Positions 9,519 to 18,376 of a DNA stretch of 64,000 nucleotides are shown piece by piece. A model generated the notes under the pieces. It saw only the letters and a list, made by a program, of their open reading frames with translations. It searched no databases and was not told the DNA's origin. Source of the DNA: Pseudoduganella aquatica (lineage in GTDB: Bacteria; Pseudomonadota; Gammaproteobacteria; Burkholderiales; Burkholderiaceae_D); contig NZ_WWCU01000010.1 in assembly GCF_009857595.1 (NCBI RefSeq), forward strand, positions 62,001 through 126,000. The letters run 5' to 3'. Within the stretch, counting starts at the first letter, position 1, and every line of letters starts with the position of its first letter. The position numbers and the translations under genes were made by a program.

Positions 9519-10622
9519 ATGCTGAAGATTTCCCTGCTTCCTCTCGCCCTCGCGCTGAGCCTGTGCAGCGCCGGCGCCGCCGCCAAAGTGCAGCAGTTGC
9601 CGGGCTTTGCCGCCAACAGCAAGGAGGCCAGCATCGCGGTCGATATCAACGCCAACGGCCAGGTGGCGGCCGTGATCGAGGACGAGGACGGCAAGCAGCG
9701 CGCGGTGCTGTACGACAAAGGCGTGCTGGAACTGGGCACGCTGGGCGGCAGCGACAGCTACACCAAGGGCATCAACGACGACGGCGTGGTGGTGGGCTCG
9801 GCGCAGGACGGCAAGGGCCACTGGCGCGCTTTCCTGGTGCGAAAGGGCGAGCGCATGCGCGACCTGGGCACACTGGGCGGCGGCAGCAGCTACGGCACGG
9901 CCGTCAACGCGTCGGGCCAGGCCGCCGGTTTCGCCGACACGGCGGACGGCTATTTCCGCGCCTTCGTGCTGGACGCGCAAGGCCGCATGGTGGACCTCGG
10001 CACGCTGGGCGGCAATATCAGCTACGCGTCCGGCATCAACAACAGTGGTGTGGTGGTGGGCACGGCAGCGCTGCCGGACGGCTACCGGCGCGCCTTCATC
10101 CACCGTCCCGGCGCGGGCATGACGGACCTGGGCACGCTGGGCGGGCGCTCCAGCGCAGCCACCGGCGTGAACGACGCGGGCATGGTGGTGGGCGCGTCCG
10201 AAATGCCGAACCGCCGCTGGCACGCTTTCCTGCACGACGGCAGCAAAATGGTGGACCTGGGCGCGCTCATCGGCTACGGCAACAGCTACGCCACCGGCAT
10301 CAACGCTGCGGGCCACGTGGTGGGCACTATCCTGATCGGCGACGAGCGCCGCTCCTTCGTCTACCGCGACGGCAAGATGGCGGTGCACCAAGCGGGCAAG
10401 GGTTTATACCTGACCAACGCCATCAATGACGAGGAAATCGTGGCTGGGGCAACCTATCTGAGCAAGCGCTACGCGGCGGCCACCATGCGCTCGGACATGG
10501 TGCCGGTGGTGCCCAAGGGCCACCGCGAGTTCATGGGCATGATGACGATGGCGGTCGGCACCGCCGTGGCGCTGATGCTGCTGCGCCGGCGCTATCGCGG
10601 CATTGCGCTGGCGCGCTACTGA
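9519..10622 (+). CDS. HAF-repeat surface or periplasmic protein
   Basis: A 367-residue protein. The ATG at 9519 follows a CCGGAGA ribosome site and opens a clear signal peptide (cleavage near residue 22 after GAAA). The body is six or so tandem HAF repeats of about 45 residues, each with a DLGTLGG core, an INxxGxVVGxA segment and an RAFL/HAF strand. A C-terminal hydrophobic helix followed by an Arg-rich tail gives a membrane anchor that resembles, but does not match, PEP-CTERM sorting tails. It is divergently transcribed from the NHL/M23 gene with an 84-base gap. The function of HAF proteins is unknown. Confidence 0.85.
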   Translation: MLKISLLPLALALSLCSAGAAAKVQQLPGFAANSKEASIAVDINANGQVAAVIEDEDGKQRAVLYDKGVLELGTLGGSDSYTKGINDDGVVVGSAQDGKGHWRAFLVRKGERMRDLGTLGGGSSYGTAVNASGQAAGFADTADGYFRAFVLDAQGRMVDLGTLGGNISYASGINNSGVVVGTAALPDGYRRAFIHRPGAGMTDLGTLGGRSSAATGVNDAGMVVGASEMPNRRWHAFLHDGSKMVDLGALIGYGNSYATGINAAGHVVGTILIGDERRSFVYRDGKMAVHQAGKGLYLTNAINDEEIVAGATYLSKRYAAATMRSDMVPVVPKGHREFMGMMTMAVGTAVALMLLRRRYRGIALARY

Positions 10623-10625
10623 GGC

Positions 10626-11381
10626 TTACTTCTTCCGCGCGCGCTTGAGGAAAGCGGGCAGCAGGTTGAACAGGCGGACCAGCGCGTGCAGCTGCCAGGG
10701 GAACACGCAGCGCTCGTCGCGCCGCGCGATGGCGGCGGCGATGCGCTGCACGGCCTCCTGCTCGGACAGGAGGAAAGGCTTGTGGCTGGCGTCGCCGTGG
10801 TTCAGCTCGCGCAGGCGTGCGGTATCCACATAGCCCGGCACAATGACGGTGACGGCGATGCCGAACGGCGCCAGCGCCTTGCGGTAGGCGCCGCAGATGG
10901 CGATGGCCGCGCGCTTGCTGGCACTGTAGAGGGAGCCGTTCGGATAGTCGTCCTGCAGGCCGGCGATGGAGGCGACCGCTACCAGATGGCCCTGGCCCCG
11001 TTCCATCATGGCATCCGAGGCGGCCGCGAAGGCGTTATCCAGGCCACCCACGTTCACGCGCAGCACCGGCAGCACGCTGCTGCGGTCCCGCGCGATTGCG
11101 GCGGCGTCGGTGTACTGGCCGGCGGTGACGATGAGCAGGTCGAGCTGGCCATCGTGGGCAGCATCCGGCAGCGCAACCACTTCGGCCACCGTGCGCGCCA
11201 CAGCGGCGCGGTCCGAGATATCGCACACATGGATGCTGACGCGGCTGTCCCGCGCAAACGCCACACCGTCCAGCTTCTCAGGCCGCCGCCCACAGATTGC
11301 CACGCGCGCGCCCTGCATCCAGTAGTGCTGCGCCAAACCCAAGCCTATGCCGCTGGTGCCGCCGATAATCATCACCTTCAT
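10626..11381 (-). CDS. Short-chain dehydrogenase/reductase
   Basis: A Rossmann-fold oxidoreductase of 251 residues. The N-terminal nucleotide motif GGTSGIGLG, the YSASK catalytic Tyr-Lys pair and the preceding Ser are all visible, which indicates the classical SDR family acting on alcohols or ketones. The ATG at 11381 overlaps the stop of the patatin-like gene (ATGA), so the two are co-translated. Its setting in the ynb-like lipid cluster suggests a lipid or lipid-derived substrate. A basic, hydrophobic C-terminus (about 230-251) could attach it to the membrane. Confidence 0.9.
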   Translation of the reverse strand: MKVMIIGGTSGIGLGLAQHYWMQGARVAICGRRPEKLDGVAFARDSRVSIHVCDISDRAAVARTVAEVVALPDAAHDGQLDLLIVTAGQYTDAAAIARDRSSVLPVLRVNVGGLDNAFAAASDAMMERGQGHLVAVASIAGLQDDYPNGSLYSASKRAAIAICGAYRKALAPFGIAVTVIVPGYVDTARLRELNHGDASHKPFLLSEQEAVQRIAAAIARRDERCVFPWQLHALVRLFNLLPAFLKRARKK

Positions 11382-12502
11382 GCCAGCGCCTTGTTGTGGC
11401 GCGTGGCGCGGCGCATGGCTGGGCTGCGGCCCTGGGCGGCCAGCGCGTAGGCTTCGGCGGCGCGCGCGTAGCCATACTGCCACTGCGCCTCCACCTCCTC
11501 AACGTAGCGCGCATAACTGGTTGGCGCCACCAGCCGCACGCGGTTGCGCAGCCAGTCCACGCGCTTCTGGATGCCGTTACCGCGCAGGGCGATGCCAACG
11601 TCGCTGGTATCCACCCACACGTCCACCGGCTGGCCGTGCACATGGCGCATGCGCTGGTTGCCGTCGAAGCCGAACACGGTGCGTAAGGCCGGAATGGCCA
11701 TCAGCTGGTCGTAGGGCGGCTTCATTTCCATGGTGACGTGCCGCGCCAGGCTGCGCGCCAGCTCAACAGGAAACAGGTCCACCACGCCGCCGGTATAGTC
11801 TTCGGCGCCAACCGAGTGGCAGCGGAAGTAATACATATCGGAGATCGAAATGCGCACGGCGTCGGCCAGCGGCATGGTGGAATCGACCCGCAGCTCGGGC
11901 GCCACCGCATCCGTCCAGCCGCCGCTGCCGATGGCCGATGGCAGGCCCTCAGCCAGCGCGGCGGTGCGGCTGCCGCAGAACAGGGTTACGCCGTACAACT
12001 GGCGCCCTAGCCTGGGCTGGCCCACCTCGTGCTCGCCGAACAGCATCTTGCCACCCAGGATGGCCAGCGCGGCGCCGCCCTGCCCGGCCGCCGGAGGCAA
12101 CGGCAGCACGGCGGGGATCTCGAACAGGTAATCCTGGAACAGGTCCGGCAGGCGGGCCGCCTTGCCCGGATGCAGGCGGCGCAGCGCCACGTTGGCCAGC
12201 GCGCGCAGCGGCGAAGCGCGCGGCCCTGGCTGCAGGCCGCAGAACAACTCGTACATCTGCGGCGAAGCCACCCAGGCTTTGCGCGACGCGCTGTCCGGCA
12301 GGTTGCGGATGATGGCGCCGGCCACCGCGCCGCCGCAGGTAGCCAGCAGCAGGTCCGGCTCCTGGCCCGCGTCCACGGCGGCGGCGTGCATGCCGAGGTA
12401 GTAGCCGAAACGGAAACCGCCGCCGGCCAGCACCATGCAGCGCTGGTATGGTTCGGGCCGTTCCTGCCTTTGGTCTGGTTGTGCTTGCATCATGCGTGCC
12501 AT
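11378..12502 (-). CDS. Patatin-like protein with substituted catalytic residues
   Basis: A 374-residue protein with the patatin oxyanion motif GGGFRFG near residue 27. The nucleophile elbow, normally GxSxG, reads ATCGGA, so Cys56 replaces Ser. The Asp-Gly dyad position reads TGGVVD, so Thr237 replaces Asp. The fold is therefore recognisable, but the classical Ser-Asp dyad is gone. It may be a pseudo-enzyme, a regulator or a Cys-dependent acyltransferase. It is co-translated with the SDR gene and diverges from the phosphatase gene only 41 bases away. Several in-frame ATGs (12502, 12493, 12490) compete as start, and none has a strong ribosome site. Confidence 0.8.
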   Translation of the reverse strand: MARMMQAQPDQRQERPEPYQRCMVLAGGGFRFGYYLGMHAAAVDAGQEPDLLLATCGGAVAGAIIRNLPDSASRKAWVASPQMYELFCGLQPGPRASPLRALANVALRRLHPGKAARLPDLFQDYLFEIPAVLPLPPAAGQGGAALAILGGKMLFGEHEVGQPRLGRQLYGVTLFCGSRTAALAEGLPSAIGSGGWTDAVAPELRVDSTMPLADAVRISISDMYYFRCHSVGAEDYTGGVVDLFPVELARSLARHVTMEMKPPYDQLMAIPALRTVFGFDGNQRMRHVHGQPVDVWVDTSDVGIALRGNGIQKRVDWLRNRVRLVAPTSYARYVEEVEAQWQYGYARAAEAYALAAQGRSPAMRRATRHNKALA

Positions 12503-12543
12503 AATGCATCAATTACATCGTTAATAACAAGGACAGCTTGACC

Positions 12544-13734
12544 ATGAATCCGGTGGCGGTGCCCAGCATGCGCGAGCGCGTGACACAGCTTGCGCTCAAT
12601 GGCGCGCTGTTCGGGCTATGTTACCCCTTGGCCAACCACCTTGCCGAACGCTCCGGCGCCGCCCGCAGCGTGGCCCTGCCGTGGGACGCGGCCGTACCCT
12701 TTCTGCCGTGGATGGTGCTGCCCTATATGACGTCCGGCCTGCTGTTCGGACTCAGCTTTCTGCTGACGGACAGCCGCGCCAGGCTGTCCGCGCTGAGCCG
12801 CCGCGTGGCGTTTGCCACTGTGGCCGCCTGCCTGGTGTTCGCCGCCTTCCCGCTGCGTTTCAGCTACTTGCGGCCGCTTGTGGACGCTCCGCTGCCCGCC
12901 TGGCTGTTCGCGCAATTGTCCGCCATGGACCAGCCCTACAACCAGCTGCCATCGCTGCACGTGGCCTACTGCGTGATCTTCTGGCCCGCGCTGCGCCGCT
13001 TTGCAGGAGGCCGCACACAGCAGGCCGCGCTGGCCGCCTGGCTGCTGCTCGTCGCGGCCGCCACCGTGTTCACTTATCAGCACCATCTGGCCGACGTCGC
13101 CGCAGGCGCCCTGCTCGGCCTGCTTGCCATACGCCTGCTGCCCGAGGCCGCGTCCGGCGCGTCCGAGCCCGTCGCCTTCAGCTACACGCTGATGGCGGGC
13201 CTCTCACTGCTGGCGTGGTTCGCGTTGGGCGGCCTGTGGTGGCTGTACCTGTGCGCCAGCCTGCTGCTGGTGGCGTGGGCCTACCATCGCCGCCATGCCG
13301 CCTTCCTCCACAAGCACGAGGGCCGCTACCCGCTGTGGGTCTGGCTGCTGTACGCGCCCTACCTGGGCGGCTATCTGCTGACATGGCAACTGGTGCGCTG
13401 GCGCGAGCGGCACCGTCCGCCTTTCGACCGGCACAGCGAGCGCCTGTGGGTGGGCCGCCGCCTGAGCAATGCGGAAGCGGCCCGCCTGCCCGCCGGATGC
13501 GCCGTCATCGACCTGGCCAACGAACTGAGCGAAACAAAGGCACTGCGCAACCGCCCCTACCATCACTTCCCGCTACTGGACCTGCATGCGCTCGATGCGC
13601 GCTCAGTCCAGCCCATCCTGGCCGCCATCGCAGCCCACGCCGCCCAGGGCCGCGATATTTATCTGCACTGCGCCATGGGCTACCAGCGCAGCCGCCATAT
13701 CGCCCAGCTTTACAAGGAGTATTCCCAGCAATGA
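12544..13734 (+). CDS. PAP2-type phosphatase fused to a dual-specificity phosphatase (YnbD-like)
   Basis: A 396-residue polytopic membrane protein. The N-terminal half carries a PAP2_3-type lipid phosphatase domain with PSLHVAY and an HxxxD motif (HHLAD). The C-terminal cytosolic domain ends in HCAMGYQRS, a Cys-x5-Arg phosphatase loop. Escherichia coli YnbD has the same order. Substrates are probably phosphorylated head groups or phosphatidyl phosphates (inference). I choose the ATG at 12544 behind CAAGGACAG; a TTG six bases upstream is possible. The stop overlaps the next start (ATGA), so it forms an operon with the CDP-alcohol phosphatidyltransferase. Confidence 0.88.
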   Translation: MNPVAVPSMRERVTQLALNGALFGLCYPLANHLAERSGAARSVALPWDAAVPFLPWMVLPYMTSGLLFGLSFLLTDSRARLSALSRRVAFATVAACLVFAAFPLRFSYLRPLVDAPLPAWLFAQLSAMDQPYNQLPSLHVAYCVIFWPALRRFAGGRTQQAALAAWLLLVAAATVFTYQHHLADVAAGALLGLLAIRLLPEAASGASEPVAFSYTLMAGLSLLAWFALGGLWWLYLCASLLLVAWAYHRRHAAFLHKHEGRYPLWVWLLYAPYLGGYLLTWQLVRWRERHRPPFDRHSERLWVGRRLSNAEAARLPAGCAVIDLANELSETKALRNRPYHHFPLLDLHALDARSVQPILAAIAAHAAQGRDIYLHCAMGYQRSRHIAQLYKEYSQQ

Positions 13735-14348
13735 GCTTTTCGATCTACCAGCTGAAGCCCAAATTCCAGCAACTGCTGCAGCCGCTGATGCGCGCGCTGG
13801 TGCGCTGCCGCGTAACGCCGAACCAGATCACGCTGGTCACCATGCTGCTGTCCGTGGCCTACGGCGCCGCGCTCACGTGGCAGCCTGATTGCGCAGGCTT
13901 GTGGCTGGGCCTGCCCGCCTTCCTGCTGCTGCGCATGGCGCTGAACGCCATCGACGGCATGCTGGCCAGTGCCACCGGCCAGAAAACCCGCCTCGGCACG
14001 CTGCTCAACGAACTCTGCGACCAGGTGTCCGACGCCGCGCTCTACCTGCCCTTCATGCTGGCCGCCGCGCTGCACGCGCCGCTGGTGGTGCTGTGCGTGG
14101 TGGGCGCGCTGCTGGCCGAGTTCACGGGCGTGCTGGCGCTCAGCGTGGGCGCCGCCCGCCGCTTCGACGGGCCGATGGGCAAGAGCGACCGCGCCTTCTG
14201 GTTCGGCCTGATTGCCCTGCTGATCGGCTACCAGGCCGCGCCGCTGCTGTTGAACGGCATACTGGTGCTGGTGATCGCCCTGTCCGTGTGGACCGTGTTC
14301 AACCGCCTGCGCCAGGCGCTGCGGGCTTCTGCGCCAGCGACACCGTAA
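13731..14348 (+). CDS. CDP-alcohol phosphatidyltransferase family protein (YnbA-like)
   Basis: A 205-residue membrane enzyme with about five or six helices. The family motif D-G-x2-A-R-x8-G-x3-D-x3-D is present from Asp75 as DGMLAS...G...N...D. Arg is replaced by Ser80 and the third Asp by Asn93, while Asp97 and a further Asp101 remain. It would normally join a CDP-linked lipid or alcohol to an acceptor alcohol. The substitutions may be a trait of the YnbA subgroup or may alter activity. It is co-translated with the phosphatase, and its 3' end overlaps the convergent hydrolase-methyltransferase gene by 50 bases. Confidence 0.85.
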   Translation: MSFSIYQLKPKFQQLLQPLMRALVRCRVTPNQITLVTMLLSVAYGAALTWQPDCAGLWLGLPAFLLLRMALNAIDGMLASATGQKTRLGTLLNELCDQVSDAALYLPFMLAAALHAPLVVLCVVGALLAEFTGVLALSVGAARRFDGPMGKSDRAFWFGLIALLIGYQAAPLLLNGILVLVIALSVWTVFNRLRQALRASAPATP

Positions 14349-16092
14349 AAATGCCCTCCAGGCCGATGCGCGTGGCAATCTTACGCCCGCCCGCATAGGC
14401 CACCAGGCCGTCCATTTCAGCTTGCGGCCGGGGCCGCATCTGCCACGGCGTGCCCCGGTGGCTGGTCAGCGTGAGAGCGATCATATCCAGCTGCGGGTGC
14501 CAGGGCTGGCCGGTATAAATCAGATAGCCGCCCGGCCGCAGCACGCTGAAGATGCCCTTGAGCGAGGCGCACACCGGCTCGTTGTCGCTGAACAGCTCAT
14601 GCAGGCCGGACACGATGGCAATATCGTACTCGCCTTCGGCGGCGCGGTAGCTGTCCGGGCTGAAGGCGTCGCGCAGCTGGAAGTCCACGCTGGCGCGCAG
14701 TTGCAACTGCTCGGCCAGCACGCGCGCCTGGTCCATGTTGTGCTGCGTGTAGTCGCGCAGGGTGACCTGGATGTCCTTGTCCTGGAAGCGCTTCACGGTT
14801 TCAAGCACGTAGCGGCCGGAGCCTGCGGCAATATCCAGGATGCGCAGCGGCCCATCGCCCGTGTGCGCGGCGATGCGCTCGCCCAGCATCTGCTGCAACT
14901 GGCGCTTGCGCAGGCGGATGCCGCGCCAGCCCACCGCGTCCAGATAGCCCCGGTCCATGGTTTTGCCCATGATGAATCGTCCGCCGGCCTGGTTGCGGTA
15001 CACATAGTCCAGCGACGCGCCGGAATCGAAGCCGTGTTCCAGGCCTATCTTCATGCCGTCGCTCACGCCGCCCAGCGTGCCCAGCATGACGCGCTGCATG
15101 CCGAACCAGGCCTTGGCGAGCGCGCCGCAGCTCTCGCCGGCCTGCATGGCGGCGTAGCGGCGCGCACTATGGCTGTCGCGGTCGGCATTCAGGTAATGCG
15201 ACGGCGCCCACGGTGCGCGCTGGAAGCACTGCTCGACGAACTGGCGGCTTTCATGCAGAGCCACGCTGGTGTCCTGCTCGTAGAACAGCGCGTGGAAGGC
15301 GTCCGGCAGGCGCACGTAGCGCTTCAGCGGCGAGGACAATCGGTCGAAGAAGACCTGCTGCGGCGCTTCCTTCACCACAAAGTCCTTGCCTGCGGCCAGC
15401 ATCAGCACCGGCGTATCGATGGCGGCGGCGTCGTGCACGATGCGCTGCGCGGTGTCCGCCAAGCCCAGCAGCACGCAAGCCGAGATGGCCTTGGCGATCA
15501 GCGGATCGGCCGCGTAGGCGGCAGCCTCCTGCGGCGAATGCGTCAGCATGCCGGGGCGGATATAGCTGGTGACGAACAGCTCGGGCTTGAAGCGGCGTGC
15601 GAAACGCAGCGCGGGCTTGGCCAGCGGTACGTAGAGCTTGATCTCGAAGGCGGCGGCGGCCATGATGACGCCCCGCACGCGCGGCGCGTAGTCGTGCAGC
15701 CAGGTGGCGGCGATGACCGCGCCGACGCTGTTGGCCACCACCAGGATGTTTTCCTCGGCAAAGCCGTGCGCGTCGCGGATGTGGCGGATGAAGGTGTCGA
15801 AGTCTTCCACCAGGGCTTCGAAACTGGGGGCGTCGCCGCGCTCTCCCGGCGAGTAGCCGTGTCCGCGCGCGTCCCAGGCAAAGGCGTGGTCCTGTGCAAA
15901 GCCGAATTGCTCGACCAGCGGCTGGATGCGGCCGGAATGCTCGTGGCCCCGGTGCAGGAAGACCAGCGCGCGCTGCGGCCCGTCCCGGCGCGGCGCCAGC
16001 GGTTCCCAGGCGCGGTAGAACAGCCGCGTTCCATCCTTGCAGTCGAAACCGGATTCGGTCGTGCGCCAGGCCAGTGAGCGTTCAGCTTTCAT
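14299..16092 (-). CDS. Fused alpha/beta hydrolase and SAM methyltransferase (YnbC-like)
   Basis: A 597-residue two-domain protein. Residues about 10-300 form an alpha/beta hydrolase related to monoacylglycerol lipases, with nucleophile elbow NSVGA, a late Asp in AGKDF and a His in DAFHAL. Residues about 400-590 form a class I methyltransferase with the glycine-rich motif DIAAGSGRY. The same fusion occurs in E. coli YnbC. It probably trims and methylates a lipid intermediate (inference). The ATG at 16092 overlaps the CdsA-like stop (ATGA). The long open frame continuing upstream is only antisense-like sequence inside that gene. Confidence 0.88.
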   Translation of the reverse strand: MKAERSLAWRTTESGFDCKDGTRLFYRAWEPLAPRRDGPQRALVFLHRGHEHSGRIQPLVEQFGFAQDHAFAWDARGHGYSPGERGDAPSFEALVEDFDTFIRHIRDAHGFAEENILVVANSVGAVIAATWLHDYAPRVRGVIMAAAAFEIKLYVPLAKPALRFARRFKPELFVTSYIRPGMLTHSPQEAAAYAADPLIAKAISACVLLGLADTAQRIVHDAAAIDTPVLMLAAGKDFVVKEAPQQVFFDRLSSPLKRYVRLPDAFHALFYEQDTSVALHESRQFVEQCFQRAPWAPSHYLNADRDSHSARRYAAMQAGESCGALAKAWFGMQRVMLGTLGGVSDGMKIGLEHGFDSGASLDYVYRNQAGGRFIMGKTMDRGYLDAVGWRGIRLRKRQLQQMLGERIAAHTGDGPLRILDIAAGSGRYVLETVKRFQDKDIQVTLRDYTQHNMDQARVLAEQLQLRASVDFQLRDAFSPDSYRAAEGEYDIAIVSGLHELFSDNEPVCASLKGIFSVLRPGGYLIYTGQPWHPQLDMIALTLTSHRGTPWQMRPRPQAEMDGLVAYAGGRKIATRIGLEGIFTVSLAQKPAAPGAGG

Positions 16093-17000
16093 GCGGGCAT
16101 CCCTTGAGCGTAGGTAATCAGAAAATACAGCAGCGGCGCGGTGACCACCAGGCTGTCCACCCGGTCCAGCATGCCGCCGTGGCCAGGTATCAGATGCGAA
16201 AAATCTTTCACGCCCAGCACGCGCTTGGCGGCCGAGAACATCAGGTCGCCGCAGAACCCGCCCAGCGACAGCAGCACGGCATAGCCCGCCAGTTGGCGCG
16301 CCGGCGCCAGGTGCAGATAGCTGCCCAGCGCCAGCGACAGCAGCAGCGTTGCCGCAACGCCGCCCAGCAGCCCCTGCCAGGTCTTGTTCGGACTGATGCC
16401 CGGCGCGATACGGTGCCGTCCGAACAGCGTGCCGCTGATGAACTGCGCCACGTCGTTCAGCGCGGTCAGCACGTACAGGTAAAACAGCCAGGCCAGCCGC
16501 TGATGCGGCGCCAGCGGCAGCATGTCGTAGCGCGGCAAAAAGCTGACGCCAAAGCACAGCATGAGCCACAGCAGCCACAACAGCGAAACCGTGCTGCGTA
16601 ACCAGAGGAAATATACCAGTGTTATGAGGATGGCAATGGCCAGCGCAAGCGCAATTGCCTGAGGTTTGAGAAAAATCAAGGTGATGGTGGCGGCCAGTGT
16701 GGCCCCGGCGGGCCAAGTAAAGCGCACCGCGCCGCCCTGCCCGGCAAACGGCGCCAGCTCCCGCAGCGCCAGCACGCCGATGAGCAGCGCCAGCAAGGGC
16801 GCGCCCGCCGGGTGCAGCAGCAGGCTGAGCGTAACCACCGGGAAGATGGCCCACCAGGCGTTGACTTGCAGCCTGAGCCTGCTCTGCGGGCGGGCGCGCA
16901 GCTTCAGGCCGACGCCCAGCGAAGCCATGCCCAGCATCAGATACAGCATACCGAGCGCGGTCAGGATTTCCGTGCCCAGCAGAGAAAGCAGTGCTTGCAT
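16089..17000 (-). CDS. Phosphatidate cytidylyltransferase-like protein (CdsA/YnbB family)
   Basis: A 303-residue integral membrane enzyme with about eight helices. The full CDP-diglyceride synthase signature is visible at about residues 256-282: SAAKR, then KD, then GHGGMLDRVD. It should transfer CMP from CTP to phosphatidate to give an activated lipid. It is the first gene of a two-gene operon with the hydrolase-methyltransferase. With the CDP-alcohol transferase across the convergent junction it supplies the activation and transfer steps of a phospholipid head-group pathway. It is likely a secondary Cds rather than the housekeeping copy, given its YnbB-like context. Confidence 0.9.
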   Translation of the reverse strand: MQALLSLLGTEILTALGMLYLMLGMASLGVGLKLRARPQSRLRLQVNAWWAIFPVVTLSLLLHPAGAPLLALLIGVLALRELAPFAGQGGAVRFTWPAGATLAATITLIFLKPQAIALALAIAILITLVYFLWLRSTVSLLWLLWLMLCFGVSFLPRYDMLPLAPHQRLAWLFYLYVLTALNDVAQFISGTLFGRHRIAPGISPNKTWQGLLGGVAATLLLSLALGSYLHLAPARQLAGYAVLLSLGGFCGDLMFSAAKRVLGVKDFSHLIPGHGGMLDRVDSLVVTAPLLYFLITYAQGMPA

Positions 17001-17045
17001 AATCGCCTCAATTGCTTGAAAGGCAATTATACGTTAAATTTTCCT

Positions 17046-18110
17046 TTAGACAACGTCCTGCGCGACAGGCAGCGCTTCGGTCTTCCAGCGCAGCATGCCG
17101 CCGGCCAGGTTGGCGACCTGCTTGAAGCCGGCCTTGGTCAGCAGCACGCTGGCCTGGGCCGAGCGCACGCCGGAGCGGCACACGGCAACGATGGGACGTT
17201 CGCGGTCGAATTCGTCCAGCTTGAACATCAGCTGCGACAGCGGCACCAGGCGCGCGCCGCGCAGATGGCCAAGGCGGTCGATAAACTCGGGCGCCTCGCG
17301 CACATCCACGATCTGCACCTGGTCGGCATGCTCGAGCAGCGCCATCGGTTCGATTTCCCACACGCCGCTGAAGCGCAGCGTGAGCGGCGCCCAGGCCGGC
17401 GTATCGGGCGGCTCGGTCCCGCCCTCGGGCTGGCCGCAGCGCAGGTTGGCGGGCACGGCCACCGCGATCATCTTGGGATGCGGCAGGTTCAGGTTGTTCA
17501 TATGGCCGGCGAAATCGCCCTCGTCCACGTCGCCGCCCAGGCGCGGGTTGAAGCGGCGCTCCTCGGCCACGCTGGTGACGGTGATGCCACGGTAGTCGTG
17601 CGCGGGATAGAGCAGGCAGTTGTCGGGCAGCGTGAGGATCTGGCCGCGCACCGAGGCGAACAGTTCCTGCGGGCTGCCGCCCTGGAAATCGGTGCGGCCG
17701 CAGCCGCGTATCAGCAGGCTGTCGCCGGTGAAGGCCATGCTCTGGTCGTCCAGCACGAAGGTCAGGCAGCCGCTGGTATGGCCCGGCGTGGCGCGCACTT
17801 CCAGGTAGCGGCTGCCGAACTGGATGCGGTCGCCGTGCCGCAGCGGCCGGTCCGCCAGCTCGGCGCCTGCCGCCGCCGCCAGCGCAATGCCGCTGCCGCA
17901 GCTCTGGTGCAAGCGCCAGGCGCCGGTGACGTGGTCGGCGTGCACATGGGTGTCCAGCGAGGCCAGCAGGCGCAAGCCCAGCTCGCGCACCAGCGCCAAG
18001 TCGCGCGGCACCTGTTCGTAGACCGGGTCGATCAGCACGGCCTCGCCGCCGTCGCCGAGCAGGTAGGTGTAGGTGGACGAGGTTGGATCGAATAGCTGGC
18101 GGAAAATCAT
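17046..18110 (-). CDS. Persulfide dioxygenase-like MBL-fold protein fused to rhodanese
   Basis: A 354-residue fusion. The N-terminal metallo-beta-lactamase domain has THVHADH and further His/Asp ligands in the pattern of ETHE1/CstB persulfide dioxygenases, which oxidise glutathione or protein persulfide to sulfite. The C-terminal rhodanese domain has active-site Cys311 in CRSGVRS. Such fusions couple persulfide oxidation to sulfur transfer during sulfide detoxification (family knowledge). I choose the ATG at 18110 with an AGGGA ribosome site; upstream in-frame Met codons lack one. It stands alone, downstream of a strong terminator that insulates it from the small genes to the right. Confidence 0.9.
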   Translation of the reverse strand: MIFRQLFDPTSSTYTYLLGDGGEAVLIDPVYEQVPRDLALVRELGLRLLASLDTHVHADHVTGAWRLHQSCGSGIALAAAAGAELADRPLRHGDRIQFGSRYLEVRATPGHTSGCLTFVLDDQSMAFTGDSLLIRGCGRTDFQGGSPQELFASVRGQILTLPDNCLLYPAHDYRGITVTSVAEERRFNPRLGGDVDEGDFAGHMNNLNLPHPKMIAVAVPANLRCGQPEGGTEPPDTPAWAPLTLRFSGVWEIEPMALLEHADQVQIVDVREAPEFIDRLGHLRGARLVPLSQLMFKLDEFDRERPIVAVCRSGVRSAQASVLLTKAGFKQVANLAGGMLRWKTEALPVAQDVV

Positions 18111-18176
18111 GGTCGTCCCTGAGTTGTTATTCCTCGAATGATAGCAAAGGGCGACGGCCATGCCAGGCGGCAAGGT

Positions 18177-18204
18177 AAAAAAAAGCCCGCTCAGGGAGCG
18201 GGCT
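18177..18204 (-). terminator. Intrinsic terminator of the 55-residue gene unit
   Basis: On the minus strand a 9-bp stem (AGCCCGCTC and GAGCGGGCT) is followed by eight T residues. It begins 5 bases after the stop codon of the small gene at 18209. The same stem occurs in the two small-RNA-like repeats further right. Confidence 0.85.
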
Positions 18205-18208
18205 ACAT

Positions 18209-18376
18209 CTATTGTCCGATTGGCCGGATGGGCCGAGAAATTTCTGGGACGTCTTTCGAACGCGTCAAGTCTCCACTAGCCAACGCAGCAGTCATCAAAT
18301 GCGCAGTTCTCAACGCGCTGGAACGCTTCAAATTCAACAATTCCGGTTTCAGCAATTTATCTTCTTTGGAAGCCAT
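18209..18376 (-). CDS. Small hypothetical protein, 55 residues
   Basis: A short gene with everything needed for expression. Upstream on the minus strand is a perfect extended -10 promoter. A TAGGAG ribosome site lies seven bases before the ATG at 18376. The stop codon is followed at once by a strong intrinsic terminator. The product begins MASKEDKLLKPELLNLKRSS, is basic in the middle, has no signal peptide or membrane segment and ends in RPIRPIGQ. No family is recognised. It could be a small regulator or a modified-peptide precursor, but nothing beyond its compact layout supports either. Confidence 0.6.
   Translation of the reverse strand: MASKEDKLLKPELLNLKRSSALRTAHLMTAALASGDLTRSKDVPEISRPIRPIGQ

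Noticed and set aside
14422..16077. Open frame antisense to the hydrolase-methyltransferase
   Set aside because: Translation shows no domain and the opposite strand has full catalytic motifs.
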